29,463 nt of DNA from an uncultured Oscillospiraceae bacterium (GCA_934589665.1 CAKTOJ010000009.1:1-29463); one strand, 5' to 3'; positions 1 to 8,484 are shown, numbered from the stretch's first letter. Translations and numbers: made by a program. The notes: a model not told the origin generated them from the sequence alone.

Positions 1-395
1 ATCCTAATCGCTTCTAACTCATTGTTATTTTTTAGGGCCGAATCGATTCGTAACATATCTTTTCTTGTAACTTTGACCGTTCCAATCAGATAACAAGTAA
101 GTCTTTCAACACCGGCTATTGCATCACTATTTGTTACATCAATATCTAACACCCTATTATAGTATTCGAGTGCTCTTTCCCTGTCGCCAATATCTTCATA
201 TTGTTTCGCGCGAATAATCAAATTATCAACATTCTGCCCCTCAATATTGAATGTCGCATTTTTTATATTGAAATTGTTAATGGCTTTTTCAACGATAAAA
301 GGAGTTCCACAATACTTACAAACGGCAGCTTCCTGAGTATTATCTACCTCAAGCTCAGCACCACACTGGGTACACCTTGCCGCAACAAGAGACAT
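1..395 (-). CDS. Zinc-ribbon/TPR-like protein, C-terminus cut off by window edge
   Basis: About 131 codons are visible, starting at ATG 395-393 behind a strong AAGGAGG site at 404-410. The N-terminus carries two CxxC knuckles (C8/C11 and C26/C29) around a short acidic stretch, the pattern of a small zinc ribbon. Downstream is a helical region with tetratricopeptide-like character (IIRAKQYEDIGDRERALEYY, then a second helix pair). Zinc-ribbon plus TPR proteins are common and poorly characterised in Firmicutes; the function cannot be named. Codon use is AT-rich (ATA, AAT and TTA are frequent), unlike nearly all other genes here but like the adjacent end of tyrS. It lies 36 bases downstream of tyrS on the same strand. 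The gene continues beyond position 1, so length and C-terminal domains are unknown. Confidence 0.8.
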   Translation of the reverse strand, partial: MSLVAARCTQCGAELEVDNTQEAAVCKYCGTPFIVEKAINNFNIKNATFNIEGQNVDNLIIRAKQYEDIGDRERALEYYNRVLDIDVTNSDAIAGVERLTCYLIGTVKVTRKDMLRIDSALKNNNELEAIR

Positions 396-431
396 TCTCT
401 TTTCCTCCTTAAGCCTAATTATAAAGCTATC

Positions 432-1670
432 TTAAACTGGCGTTGCAGACATTACAATTCTATGAAAAACTTTCTTCCCTTTTCGAATAGTAATCCCGTT
501 ATTCGCAATTTGTTTTCCATCTATCCGTTCATCTATATTCATAATTTTTTTATCATCTACGAGAATACCACCTTGCTGAACGAGGCGGCGGGCCTCACTT
601 CGACTTGAACATAGTTTTGCAATGACTAACAAATCAAGAATATTGATACTGCCATCTTCAAGGTCACCGCTTTTTATACTGGTGGTCGGCATATGCGCGC
701 TGTCGCCGCCGGCGCCAAAGAGCGCTTTTGCCGCATCCTCGGCCTTCTTTGCCTCTTCCTCACCGTGGACGAGCGCAGTGAGCTCGTAGGCAAGAATTTC
801 CTTGGCGCGGTTGAGCTGGCTGCCCTCCCACTTGTCCATCTCGTCGATCTGTTCGAGCGGCAGGAAGGTCAGCATGCGGATGCACTTCAAAACATCCGCG
901 TCGCCGACATTGCGCCAATACTGGTAGAACTCGTAGGGTGTGGTCTTGTTCGGGTCGAGCCACACCGCGCCGCTGGCGGTCTTGCCCATCTTCTTGCCCT
1001 CGGAGTTCATCAGCAGCGTGATGGTCATGGCGTGCGCGTCCTTGCCGAGCTTCTTGCGGATGAGCTCCGTGCCGCCGAGCATGTTGCTCCACTGGTCGTC
1101 GCCGCCGAACTGCATGTTGCAGCCGTAGTGCTGGAACATGTAGTAGAAGTCGTAGGACTGCATGATCATGTAGTTGAACTCAAGGAAGCTCAGGCCGCGC
1201 TCCATGCGCTGCTCATAGCAGCGGGCACGGAGCATGTTGTTGACGCTGAAGCAGCCGCCGACCTCACGCAGCAAATCGATGTAGTTGAGCGGCAGCAGCC
1301 ATTCGCTGTTATAGAGCATGCGGGCCTTACCCTCACCGAAGTCAATGAAGCGCTCCATCTGGCGCTTGAAGCACTCAGCATTGTGGTTGATGTCCTCGGG
1401 CGTGAGCATCTTGCGCATATCCGTACGGCCGGAGGGATCGCCGATGCGGGTCGTGCCGTCGCCGATGAGGGCGATGGGCTTGTTGCCCGCCATCTGGAGG
1501 CGCTTCATCAGGCACAGCGCCATGAAGTGACCGACGTGCAGACTGTCCGCCGTGCAGTCGAAGCCGATATAGAACGTGGCCTTGCCGTTGTTGACCAGCT
1601 CGCGGATCTGCTCTTCATCCGTCACCTGCGCGATCAGGCCGCGCGCTTGCAGTTCTTCGTAAATACCCAT
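432..1670 (-). CDS. tyrS: Tyrosyl-tRNA synthetase
   Basis: Charges tRNA-Tyr with tyrosine in the cytoplasm. The 412-residue product is normal for bacterial TyrRS. It has the class I signature as HVGHF near residue 45, the tyrosine/ATP pocket (YIGFDCTADSLHVGH, QFGGDDQWSN), the KMSKS-type loop as KMGKTASGAVW, and a C-terminal S4 RNA-binding domain (SSRSEARRLVQQGGILVDDKK). ATG at 1670 is chosen over an upstream start at 1754 because a GGGAG site precedes it and the longer form would run into the upstream gene. The gene starts 13 bases after the M28-like gene, so the two are probably co-transcribed. Odd feature: the last ~250 bases (432 to about 685), covering the S4 domain, are AT-rich while the catalytic part is strongly GC-rich. 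Confidence 0.96.
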   Translation of the reverse strand: MGIYEELQARGLIAQVTDEEQIRELVNNGKATFYIGFDCTADSLHVGHFMALCLMKRLQMAGNKPIALIGDGTTRIGDPSGRTDMRKMLTPEDINHNAECFKRQMERFIDFGEGKARMLYNSEWLLPLNYIDLLREVGGCFSVNNMLRARCYEQRMERGLSFLEFNYMIMQSYDFYYMFQHYGCNMQFGGDDQWSNMLGGTELIRKKLGKDAHAMTITLLMNSEGKKMGKTASGAVWLDPNKTTPYEFYQYWRNVGDADVLKCIRMLTFLPLEQIDEMDKWEGSQLNRAKEILAYELTALVHGEEEAKKAEDAAKALFGAGGDSAHMPTTSIKSGDLEDGSINILDLLVIAKLCSSRSEARRLVQQGGILVDDKKIMNIDERIDGKQIANNGITIRKGKKVFHRIVMSATPV

Positions 1671-1683
1671 TGTGTTTCTCCCG

Positions 1684-2610
1684 TTACTTTTTGATTTGGT
1701 AAGCTGCGGCAAGCTTGACGAGGCCGCGGCTGAGAATATCCAGATTTTCGTCATCGATGCGGTTATCCTTTCCGGTCGGACGGATCAGCCGTCCAAAGCC
1801 GGGAACATGGCGCACCGCGCAGATGGCGACGCCGTGCGCAAACGCGCGGTTGTCGCCGGGGAAATGCACAAGCCCGTCCACCTTATCGTAGCAGGTCTTG
1901 CGCGCCGAGTTTTCAAAGCTTTCATTGATCGCATCGAGCAGCTCGCCGTCCCATCGGGCTCCCCTGCCCGGCAGAATCAGCAGTTCGTCTCCGCTGCCAA
2001 CGCAGTCAAGGCAGAGCACCGGCTTCTCCTTCGCGCTCAGATAGCGCCGGCGGAAGCCCTTGGCCCCCTGCATGCTCGTGCTGCCGCCGTCGAGAAAAAG
2101 GAAGCAGACATCGCCGCGATAGCGCGGTGTGAGCTTTTCCGCTGTGTTGAGCAGCGACGCAACGCCGGAGGTATTTTCGTTTTCGTTGTTCTTCTCCGCC
2201 GGGCCGTACTTGAGATAAGCCAGCGCACCGAGCAGCAGCACGATGAAAAGCGGCAGCGTCATATTCGGCAGATTCAGCGCAAAGGTCACGCCGAACGAGA
2301 CAAAAAAGCTCACCGCAAGAGTCAGCAGCGGCGTGAGCGCCTGATAGAGCATATAGACCGTCGGCCGCGTCGGGCAGATAATCGGCGGCAGCGGCTCATG
2401 CAGCGGCGTATCATAATGCGCGGCGTAGATGAGCTTCGCCCGCTCCGGATCGCCCGCGATCACATTGACCGCCCTGCCGCAGTCATCCAGTCTTGCGTCG
2501 TAGCCCATCTCACGCAGCTGGCCGACAAGGTAGGCGCGCATATTTTCCTTTTCCTGTGCCTTGCGCCGAACGGGATAGTCCCGCGCGATGCGCTGCGCGT
2601 ATTGATCCAT
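1684..2610 (-). CDS. M28-family peptidase homologue with internal membrane helices, probably inactive
   Basis: The 308-residue protein has the start of an M28 zinc-aminopeptidase fold: AAHYDTP (H65, D67) is the first metal-binding motif and ENTSGVA (about 145-151) resembles the DNxSG motif. Between them, residues about 84-136 form two hydrophobic segments, which suggests a membrane hairpin inside the domain. The catalytic Glu-Glu motif is absent (LDGGSTS, about 173-179), the later SDHxxF motif reads GDNRAF and the final HTxxD motif reads PTGKDN. Thus several metal or catalytic residues of the family appear lost; D202 (LDCVG) remains. ATG 2610 has an AAGGAGA site, and a sigma-A promoter lies just upstream. 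Family membership is likely; peptidase activity is doubtful. Its substrate or role is unknown. Confidence 0.75.
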   Translation of the reverse strand: MDQYAQRIARDYPVRRKAQEKENMRAYLVGQLREMGYDARLDDCGRAVNVIAGDPERAKLIYAAHYDTPLHEPLPPIICPTRPTVYMLYQALTPLLTLAVSFFVSFGVTFALNLPNMTLPLFIVLLLGALAYLKYGPAEKNNENENTSGVASLLNTAEKLTPRYRGDVCFLFLDGGSTSMQGAKGFRRRYLSAKEKPVLCLDCVGSGDELLILPGRGARWDGELLDAINESFENSARKTCYDKVDGLVHFPGDNRAFAHGVAICAVRHVPGFGRLIRPTGKDNRIDDENLDILSRGLVKLAAAYQIKK

Positions 2611-2643
2611 GGTCGTGCTTCTCCTTTTTTTCGATCAGGTGTC

Positions 2644-2672
2644 ATTGTACCGCCTTGCGCGCGCAATTGCAA
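2644..2672 (-). promoter_or_regulatory. Predicted sigma-A promoter for the M28-like gene and tyrS
   Basis: On the minus strand a -35 TTGCAA (2672-2667) and a -10 TACAAT (2649-2644) are separated by exactly 17 bases, in the 74-base gap after recN. It would start transcription about 30 bases before the M28-like start codon. No terminator is visible after recN, so read-through is also possible. Confidence 0.65.
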
Positions 2673-2684
2673 TTCCTTTTTCCG

Positions 2685-4367
2685 TCAGTGCAGGGAATTT
2701 CGGAATGTCTCCGCCGCGGCCAGCAACTCCTCCGCGCCGCGCAGCTGCGTCTGCGTCACGCTTCCGCCGCCGGTCAGGCGCGCAAGCTCCGCGCAGCGCT
2801 GGGCATGGTCAAGCTCGACCACGCGCGTGAAGGTGCGGCCGTTCTCCTCGCCCTTTTCCACGGAAAAATGGGTGTCCGCCATCGCGGCAAGCTGCGGCAG
2901 ATGGGTCACGCACAGCACCTGACGGATGCGCGCGAGCTTTGCCATTTTCTCCGCCACGCGCTGCGCCGCGCGTCCGGAAACGCCGGTGTCCACCTCGTCA
3001 AAGACCATCGTCATCACGTGATCCTGTTCGGCAAGCACATTCTTGAGCGCAAGCATGATGCGCGCAAGCTCGCCGCCGGAGGCGATCTTCTGAATGGGCT
3101 TGAGCTCTTCGCCGACATTCGCGCTCATCAGAAAGCGCACCTCGTCGATTCCGCCCGCGTCCGGCTCCTTCTCCGAAAAGCCGATCTCAAAGCGCACCTT
3201 GCCCATGTCCAGCTCACGCAGCTCCTGCAGAATACGCGCTTCCAATGCCTTCGCCGCGGCCTTGCGCGCATCGGAAAGCGAGCGCGCCGCGTTCAGCATT
3301 TCCTTTTCCTGCCCTGCCAGCTTCCCCTGAAGCTGCACAATGCGGTCGTCGGCATACTCGATCTCGTCGAGCTCTTTTTTGCTGCGTTCGAGATAGCCAA
3401 GCATCTCGTCCACTGTCGCGCCGTATTTCTTTTTAAGCCGGTAGAGCTGGTCGGTCCGGCTTTCGACCGCGTCGAGCTCCTGCGGGGAAAAATCAAACCC
3501 CTCGCGCAGATCACGCACGGTCTCCGCCATATCATAAACATCGGAGTAAAGCGCCTCCAGCCTCCCGGCCAGCTCGCCGAAGCGGTCGCCGAGAGCACGA
3601 ATGCCATGGAAGGCACTCTCCGCCTCCTTGAGCTGTGCCGCCGCGCCGAGGCCGTCCTCTCCCCCGGAGAGCGCATAGTCCGCCGCGGCAAATGCATCCA
3701 TGAACTTTTCGGCGTTGCGCAGGATATTGCGCCGCTCGAGCAGCTCTTCCTCCTCGCCCTCGCGCAGCTGCGCGCGCTCAAGCTCGGAGATCTGGTGGCG
3801 GAGCGTATCGACACGGCGGGCCTTCTCCGCCTCGTCCATCTGAAGGCTCTCGATCTGCTTCCTCGTCGCGCGCACCGCGTCGTAGCGCGCCGTGTAGGTG
3901 CTCAGCAGCGCATCCATACCGCCGAAGCGGTCAAGGTACGCGCCATGCTGCTCTTCATCGAGCAGGAGCGTACCCTCGTGCTGGCCGTGGATATTGAGCA
4001 GGTTCGTCCCCAGTGCGCGCAGCTGCGCGACCGTGATGGGGCGTCCATTCACGCGGCAGGCATTCTTGCCGTCGGCGTAGATGTCACGCTGAAGCAGCAG
4101 CACGCCGTCCTCCGGCTCCGCCCCGATCTCAGCGAGCACGGTGAGCGAGGGATCTACGCCGTCAAACTCCGCGCTGACAAACGCCTTGGCCGCTCCGGTT
4201 CGGATCAGGTCACGCGGGGTCCGCGCGCCGAGCACCGCGCCGAGCGAGTCAATGACGATGGATTTGCCCGCGCCTGTCTCACCGGTGAGGGCGTTGAAGC
4301 CCGCGCCGAAGAGGATGTCCGCACGCTCGATCACAGCGATATTTTCAATGTGCAGCAGCCGAAGCAT
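2685..4367 (-). CDS. recN: DNA repair protein RecN
   Basis: RecN is an SMC-like ATPase that acts early in double-strand break repair. The 560-residue product has Walker A GETGAGKS at 29-36, long central coiled-coil arms (about 150-370), the ABC signature ASGGEL at about 429-434, Walker B VFDEVD at about 455-460 and a THLPQLA segment containing the switch histidine. Length is normal for the family. ATG 4367 follows GGGAGG and begins 13 bases after argR. In Bacillus and many Clostridia recN also sits directly downstream of argR. In those genomes spoIVB and spo0A usually follow; here the M28-like gene and tyrS do instead. Confidence 0.97.
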   Translation of the reverse strand: MLRLLHIENIAVIERADILFGAGFNALTGETGAGKSIVIDSLGAVLGARTPRDLIRTGAAKAFVSAEFDGVDPSLTVLAEIGAEPEDGVLLLQRDIYADGKNACRVNGRPITVAQLRALGTNLLNIHGQHEGTLLLDEEQHGAYLDRFGGMDALLSTYTARYDAVRATRKQIESLQMDEAEKARRVDTLRHQISELERAQLREGEEEELLERRNILRNAEKFMDAFAAADYALSGGEDGLGAAAQLKEAESAFHGIRALGDRFGELAGRLEALYSDVYDMAETVRDLREGFDFSPQELDAVESRTDQLYRLKKKYGATVDEMLGYLERSKKELDEIEYADDRIVQLQGKLAGQEKEMLNAARSLSDARKAAAKALEARILQELRELDMGKVRFEIGFSEKEPDAGGIDEVRFLMSANVGEELKPIQKIASGGELARIMLALKNVLAEQDHVMTMVFDEVDTGVSGRAAQRVAEKMAKLARIRQVLCVTHLPQLAAMADTHFSVEKGEENGRTFTRVVELDHAQRCAELARLTGGGSVTQTQLRGAEELLAAAETFRNSLH

Positions 4368-4380
4368 GGCGCAGCCTCCC

Positions 4381-4833
4381 TTACTTGATCATGGAAGTGA
4401 GCTCTGTGCAGAATTCCGAGGCGCTCGCTTCATCGCGCAGGATGACCAGCACCGTATCGTCGCCGCTGACAGTGCCGACGATAGCCGGAATCTCCATGCC
4501 GTCGAACGCCGAGCCCGCCGCGGGGCCGAGGCCCGGCATCATCTTCACCACAACAAGGTTCTGCGCGCGGTCAGCGCTCAAAATGCTCTCACGCAGGATA
4601 ACCTGCAGGCGGCCCGCGAAATTAAGCTTGATCTTCTGCGCGCTCACCGCGTAGCGGTAACGTCCGCCGCCGACCGGCTCCTTGATGAGGTGGAGCTGCT
4701 TGATGTCGCGTGAGATAGTCGCCTGTGTGCTTTCAATGCCCTGCTCCTGCAGCCGGGCGAGCAACTGCTCCTGCGTCTCGATCGGCTCGGCGGCAATGAT
4801 CTCCAAAATTTTCTCCTGTCGGTTATTCTTCAT
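4381..4833 (-). CDS. argR: Arginine repressor ArgR
   Basis: Arginine-responsive transcription factor controlling arginine synthesis and catabolism as a hexamer. The 150-residue protein is standard length. Residues 1-70 form the winged helix-turn-helix, with the recognition region STQATISRDI at 35-44. The C-terminal arginine-binding and oligomerisation domain contains GLGPAAGSAFD (101-111) and GTVSGDDT (120-127), the latter supplying the paired aspartates that contact arginine. The start codon lies inside the 3' end of nadK (11-base overlap), suggesting translational coupling. Its place between recN and nadK/tlyA is the conserved Firmicute order. Confidence 0.97.
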   Translation of the reverse strand: MKNNRQEKILEIIAAEPIETQEQLLARLQEQGIESTQATISRDIKQLHLIKEPVGGGRYRYAVSAQKIKLNFAGRLQVILRESILSADRAQNLVVVKMMPGLGPAAGSAFDGMEIPAIVGTVSGDDTVLVILRDEASASEFCTELTSMIK

Positions 4834-5704
4834 GTCCGGTCACTCCTATCAGCATCTTTTTGAGTAAAATATCACAAAAGCTCTTGTTCGACAATCGAAC
4901 AAGCTTGGTATCAAATTTTGAGCGGCGGATCTCCACCGCGTCGCCGTTTTTGAGCGAAAATGCCTTGCCGCCGTCCACGCTCAGGAAAATCGGCTTATAA
5001 CCCGTCTTTTCCGTCTGCACGGTGATGGTGCGTTCGGGCGCAAGGACATAAGAATTGGCGTGAACGCTGTGCGCACAGATAGGGCTGACGATCAGGTTGC
5101 GCGCGGTCGGCTCCACGACCGGGCCGCCCGCCGAGAGCGAATAGGCCGTCGAGCCCGTGGGGCTTGCGACGATCACGCCGTCGCCTGTTACATCCAGAAG
5201 CCGTCCCTGCTCGGTGAGAATATGCACGCGCACGACACGCGACACTGCCCCGCGCGTGACGACTGCCTCATTAAGGCCGAGATTGGAATAGATCACGCGG
5301 CCGTCGCGCAGAACGCTCACGTCGAGCATCATGCGGCTCTCGATCGTGTACTTTCCCTCCACCAGCTCGGCAAGACGGCCGAGCTCCTTCTGCTCCAGCT
5401 CGGCCATGAAGCCGAGCGAGCCGAGGTTCACGCCGAGCACCGGGATATCCCGGTGCGCCGCCGTTTTTGAAAGATGCAGGATCGTGCCGTCGCCGCCGAA
5501 GGCGATCATCATATCCGCCCCGCGCAGCTCCTGCTGAAGGGGTCGGATCTCAAGTCCGAAGCCATCCGGCTTCTCCTCGTTGCGAAACGGCACGCATACG
5601 ACATTCGGGCAATGCACGCTGTCAAGGATCCGCTTGGCCTCCTTTGCCACTGTGAGCTCGTGATCGCGGTAGGGATTCGGGCACAAAATTACTTTTTTAA
5701 GCAT
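4823..5704 (-). CDS. nadK: NAD kinase
   Basis: Phosphorylates NAD+ to NADP+ using ATP or polyphosphate. The 293-residue product shows the family motifs: GGDGT at 70-74, which binds the phosphate donor, LNEAV with the conserved Asn-Glu at 145-146, and DGVIVASPTGSTAYSLSAGGP from about 175. ATG 5704 lies within the end of tlyA (8-base overlap), and the gene overlaps argR by 11 bases at its 3' end, so it sits inside one continuous transcription unit. B. subtilis lacks nadK at the equivalent place; many Clostridia have it here. Confidence 0.97.
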   Translation of the reverse strand: MLKKVILCPNPYRDHELTVAKEAKRILDSVHCPNVVCVPFRNEEKPDGFGLEIRPLQQELRGADMMIAFGGDGTILHLSKTAAHRDIPVLGVNLGSLGFMAELEQKELGRLAELVEGKYTIESRMMLDVSVLRDGRVIYSNLGLNEAVVTRGAVSRVVRVHILTEQGRLLDVTGDGVIVASPTGSTAYSLSAGGPVVEPTARNLIVSPICAHSVHANSYVLAPERTITVQTEKTGYKPIFLSVDGGKAFSLKNGDAVEIRRSKFDTKLVRLSNKSFCDILLKKMLIGVTGHEE

Positions 5705-6521
5705 TTTTTTCGCCTCCCTTGCCCTCCAGCGCCGTGTGCGACGCCTCGACCAGTGCGCGCAGGTCGTGTTCCGGCTGCGCCTCTCCCGCGCGGGAAAGAT
5801 AACCGAGATACTCGATATTCCCCTCCGGTCCGCGGATGGGTGAATATGTCAGGCCAAGCACTATAAAGTTATTTTCCTTCGCATGCTGCAGAAAGTGCTC
5901 CAGCACCTCCAAATGTACCTCTGGGTCGCGCACGACGCCCTTCTTGCCAACCTTTTCGCGTCCTGCCTCAAACTGAGGCTTGACAAGGCAGACGGCATGA
6001 CCGTCCGGCTTTAAAAGTCCCGCAAGTGCCGGCAGGATCAGGCCCAGAGAGATGAACGACACGTCCACAGACGCAAAATCCAGCTCGTCAGGGATCTGCT
6101 CATGCGTCAGATAGCGGGCGTTCGTGCGCTCCATGCACACCACGCGCCCATCACCCCGCAGCTTCCAGTCCAGCTGACCGTAGCCGACATCCACGGCGTA
6201 GACCTTCCTCGCGCCGTTTTGCAGCATGCAGTCGGTAAAGCCGCCGGTGGACGCGCCGATGTCGGCGCAGACGCAGCCGGCGAGCGTGATGGGAAACTCT
6301 GCCATCGCTTTCTCCAGCTTCAGCCCGCCGCGGCTGACATAGCGCAGCGTGTGACCGCGCACCTCAATCTGCGCATCGGCGGCGACCGGCGTTCCGGGCT
6401 TGTCCGAGCGCTGGCCGTTGACAAACACCTGTCCGCTCATGATCGTCGCCTGCGCCTTGGCGCGCGTTTCGATCATGCCGCGCTCCACGAGCGCGACATC
6501 CAATCTGACCTTGCTGCTCAT
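5697..6521 (-). CDS. tlyA: TlyA-family rRNA methyltransferase (S4 + FtsJ-like)
   Basis: The 274-residue protein has an N-terminal S4 RNA-binding domain (about 1-60, RLDVALVERGMIETRAKAQA) and a Rossmann methyltransferase domain with the SAM motif DIGASTGGFTDC at 87-98, followed by VYAVDVGYGQLDWK. Family members methylate the 2'-O of cytidines in 16S and 23S rRNA; some have been reported as haemolysins, but that is probably indirect. ATG 6521 is preferred over an upstream in-frame start at 6572 because GGGAGG precedes it and it forms an ATGA overlap with the dxs stop codon. The homologue in B. subtilis is yqxC, in the same gene order. Exact target nucleotides are inferred from the family. Confidence 0.93.
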   Translation of the reverse strand: MSSKVRLDVALVERGMIETRAKAQATIMSGQVFVNGQRSDKPGTPVAADAQIEVRGHTLRYVSRGGLKLEKAMAEFPITLAGCVCADIGASTGGFTDCMLQNGARKVYAVDVGYGQLDWKLRGDGRVVCMERTNARYLTHEQIPDELDFASVDVSFISLGLILPALAGLLKPDGHAVCLVKPQFEAGREKVGKKGVVRDPEVHLEVLEHFLQHAKENNFIVLGLTYSPIRGPEGNIEYLGYLSRAGEAQPEHDLRALVEASHTALEGKGGEKNA

Positions 6522-8365
6522 TGGCAAACCTCCCTTGCCGTACGTGCGAGGGAAACGGCGTCCAGCCCGCACTGCCTGTAAAGCTCCTGAACGCTCCCCT
6601 GTTCAATAAATCTTCTGCCGATGTTGCACAGCATCAGCTTCTCCGGCTCGTGCCCCTCTTCGGCAAGAATCGCCGCGATGCGCTGGCCGATGCAGCCGAC
6701 GCCCGAGCACTCCTCTGCCACCAGCAGCCGTTTTGTACCGCCGAATACCCGCGATAACTCGCCGCCGCGGAACGGGGAAATGCGCCCGAGCTTTACCACC
6801 CGCGCCTCGATCCCCTTCCCATGCAGCAGTTCGGCGGCTTCAAGAACATTATTGACCATCGTGCCGTAGGCCGCAAGCGTGATGTCCCCGCCTGCACGCA
6901 ACTCGGCAAAGTCACTGCCGCTTTCATCTGCGGTAAACGCCCCCTCGCCGCCGCGCGGATAGCGGATGGCGACCGGACCGCTCATTTCCAGCACGGCGCG
7001 GCGGAGCATGGCGCGCAGCTCAGCGAAATTCGCCGGGCAGAGCACCGTCATATTCGGGATGCCGGATAAAAACACCGTATCCATCACACCATGGTGCGTC
7101 GCACCGTCCGCACCGACAAGGCCCGCGCGGTCCACGGCGAAAACAACATGCAGCCCGCTCAGTGCCACGTCGTGCAGCAGCTGGTCGTAGGCGCGCTGGA
7201 GAAAGCTGGAATACACGGCAAAAACCGGAACCGCGCCCTGCTTGGCAAGTCCCGCAGCCATGGCGGCCGCGTGCCCCTCGGCAATGCCGACGTCAAAAAA
7301 GCGGTCGGGAAAGCGCTCGGCAAACGGGGTGAGGCCCGTACCGTCCTCCATCGCCGCCGTGATCGCACACACGCGCGGGTCCTCCACGGCAAGCTCCGTA
7401 AGCGCCTTGCCGAATACCGTGGAAAAGCTTTCCTTCGCCTCCGGTGCCCTGCCGGTCGCCGCGTCGAACGGCCCGACGCCGTGGAACCTCCATGGCTCGC
7501 GCTCGGCTGGGGCATAGCCATGTCCCTTCTGCGTGCGGACATGCACGAGCACCGGCTGCTTCATTTCCTTTGCCCATTCCAGCGTGTTGGTCAGCTGCGT
7601 CAGGTCATGACCGTCCACCGGCCCGAGATAGGCAAAGCCCATGTCCTCAAACATGGTTGCGTTCGGCAGCATGGCCTTCTTCAGCCCGGTTTTGAGCGTG
7701 TGGTTGAATTCATACAGGGAGCGCCCCAGCTTTGTCCTACCGAGCGCGTTATGATACGCCTTTTTAAAGGCAAAATACTCCGGCTTCGTGCGCAGATGCG
7801 AGAGATGCTCGCTCATTGCGCCGACATTGCGGTCGATCGACATGCCGTTATCATTGAGTATCACGATCAGCGGTTCGCCGGAAGCTCCGGCGTTGTTGAG
7901 TCCCTCATAGGCAAGCCCGCCGGTAAGCGCACCGTCACCGATGAGCGAGAGCACATGGTAGCTCTGACCGAGCATCGTGCGGGCGCGCGCCATGCCGAGC
8001 GCCACGGAGACGCTGTTGGAGGCATGTCCGGCGATAAACGCGTCGTGAACGCTCTCCCCCGGCTTCGGAAAGCCCGAGATCCCGCCCAGCTGGCGCAGCG
8101 TCGGAAACTGCTCCGCGCGGCCGGTAAGGATCTTATGGACGTAGCACTGATGTCCCACATCGAATACCAGACGGTCCCGCTCGGTATCAAAAACGCGGTG
8201 GATGGCAACGGTCAGCTCCACCACGCCGAGGTTCGAGGCCAGATGTCCGCCGGTATGCGAGACCTGCTCGACCAGAAAGCCCCTGAGTTCATCGCAGAGG
8301 ATGTGAAGCTCCAGCTCGTCGAGTGAGCGGACATCGCGCGGCGAATGAATATGTTCCAATATCAA
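6518..8365 (-). CDS. dxs: 1-deoxy-D-xylulose-5-phosphate synthase, TTG start
   Basis: First enzyme of the MEP isoprenoid pathway; condenses pyruvate with glyceraldehyde 3-phosphate using thiamine diphosphate. The 615-residue length is normal. Motifs seen: DVGHQCYVHK (69-78), the thiamine-diphosphate motif from GDGALTGG (143-150) to NDN (171-173), the transketolase-type central domain (AEGHAAAMAAGLA) and HHGVMDTVFLSGIPNM. The likely start is TTG at 8365: no ATG is near, and AAGGGG lies 8 bases upstream. It overlaps tlyA by 4 bases. Although dxs follows ispA as in B. subtilis, a strong terminator separates them and dxs has its own promoter. Confidence 0.97.
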   Translation of the reverse strand: MILEHIHSPRDVRSLDELELHILCDELRGFLVEQVSHTGGHLASNLGVVELTVAIHRVFDTERDRLVFDVGHQCYVHKILTGRAEQFPTLRQLGGISGFPKPGESVHDAFIAGHASNSVSVALGMARARTMLGQSYHVLSLIGDGALTGGLAYEGLNNAGASGEPLIVILNDNGMSIDRNVGAMSEHLSHLRTKPEYFAFKKAYHNALGRTKLGRSLYEFNHTLKTGLKKAMLPNATMFEDMGFAYLGPVDGHDLTQLTNTLEWAKEMKQPVLVHVRTQKGHGYAPAEREPWRFHGVGPFDAATGRAPEAKESFSTVFGKALTELAVEDPRVCAITAAMEDGTGLTPFAERFPDRFFDVGIAEGHAAAMAAGLAKQGAVPVFAVYSSFLQRAYDQLLHDVALSGLHVVFAVDRAGLVGADGATHHGVMDTVFLSGIPNMTVLCPANFAELRAMLRRAVLEMSGPVAIRYPRGGEGAFTADESGSDFAELRAGGDITLAAYGTMVNNVLEAAELLHGKGIEARVVKLGRISPFRGGELSRVFGGTKRLLVAEECSGVGCIGQRIAAILAEEGHEPEKLMLCNIGRRFIEQGSVQELYRQCGLDAVSLARTAREVCQ

Positions 8366-8484
8366 TTTGATTTCCCCTTGCTGTTAAAAATGCTGCCTGC
8401 CGCGCGCAAAGCACTGCGGCGGCGCACGCCGTTCCATAGCGGTAAAAAACGCCTGAGCGCACAAAAACCAGTTTATGATTTGCT

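Noticed and set aside
418..423. TATAAT on the minus strand in the tyrS-zinc-ribbon gap as a promoter
   Set aside because: No acceptable -35 at 16-18 bases upstream; in AT-rich sequence a lone -10 match is weak evidence.
693..1694. 333-codon plus-strand frame opposite tyrS (also 7091-8326 opposite dxs)
   Set aside because: Antisense shadows with biased composition; the minus-strand enzymes explain the sequence.
2493..4388. 631-codon open frame on the plus strand opposite recN
   Set aside because: RecN on the other strand has all its motifs; the antisense frame is low-complexity (His, Arg, Leu rich), has no ribosome site and results from the high GC content.
8366..8480. Possible riboswitch in the dxs leader
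   Set aside because: The leader has small GC-rich inverted repeats but none of the conserved core motifs I know for thiamine-diphosphate or other riboswitches, and no terminator-type T tract next to a stem.
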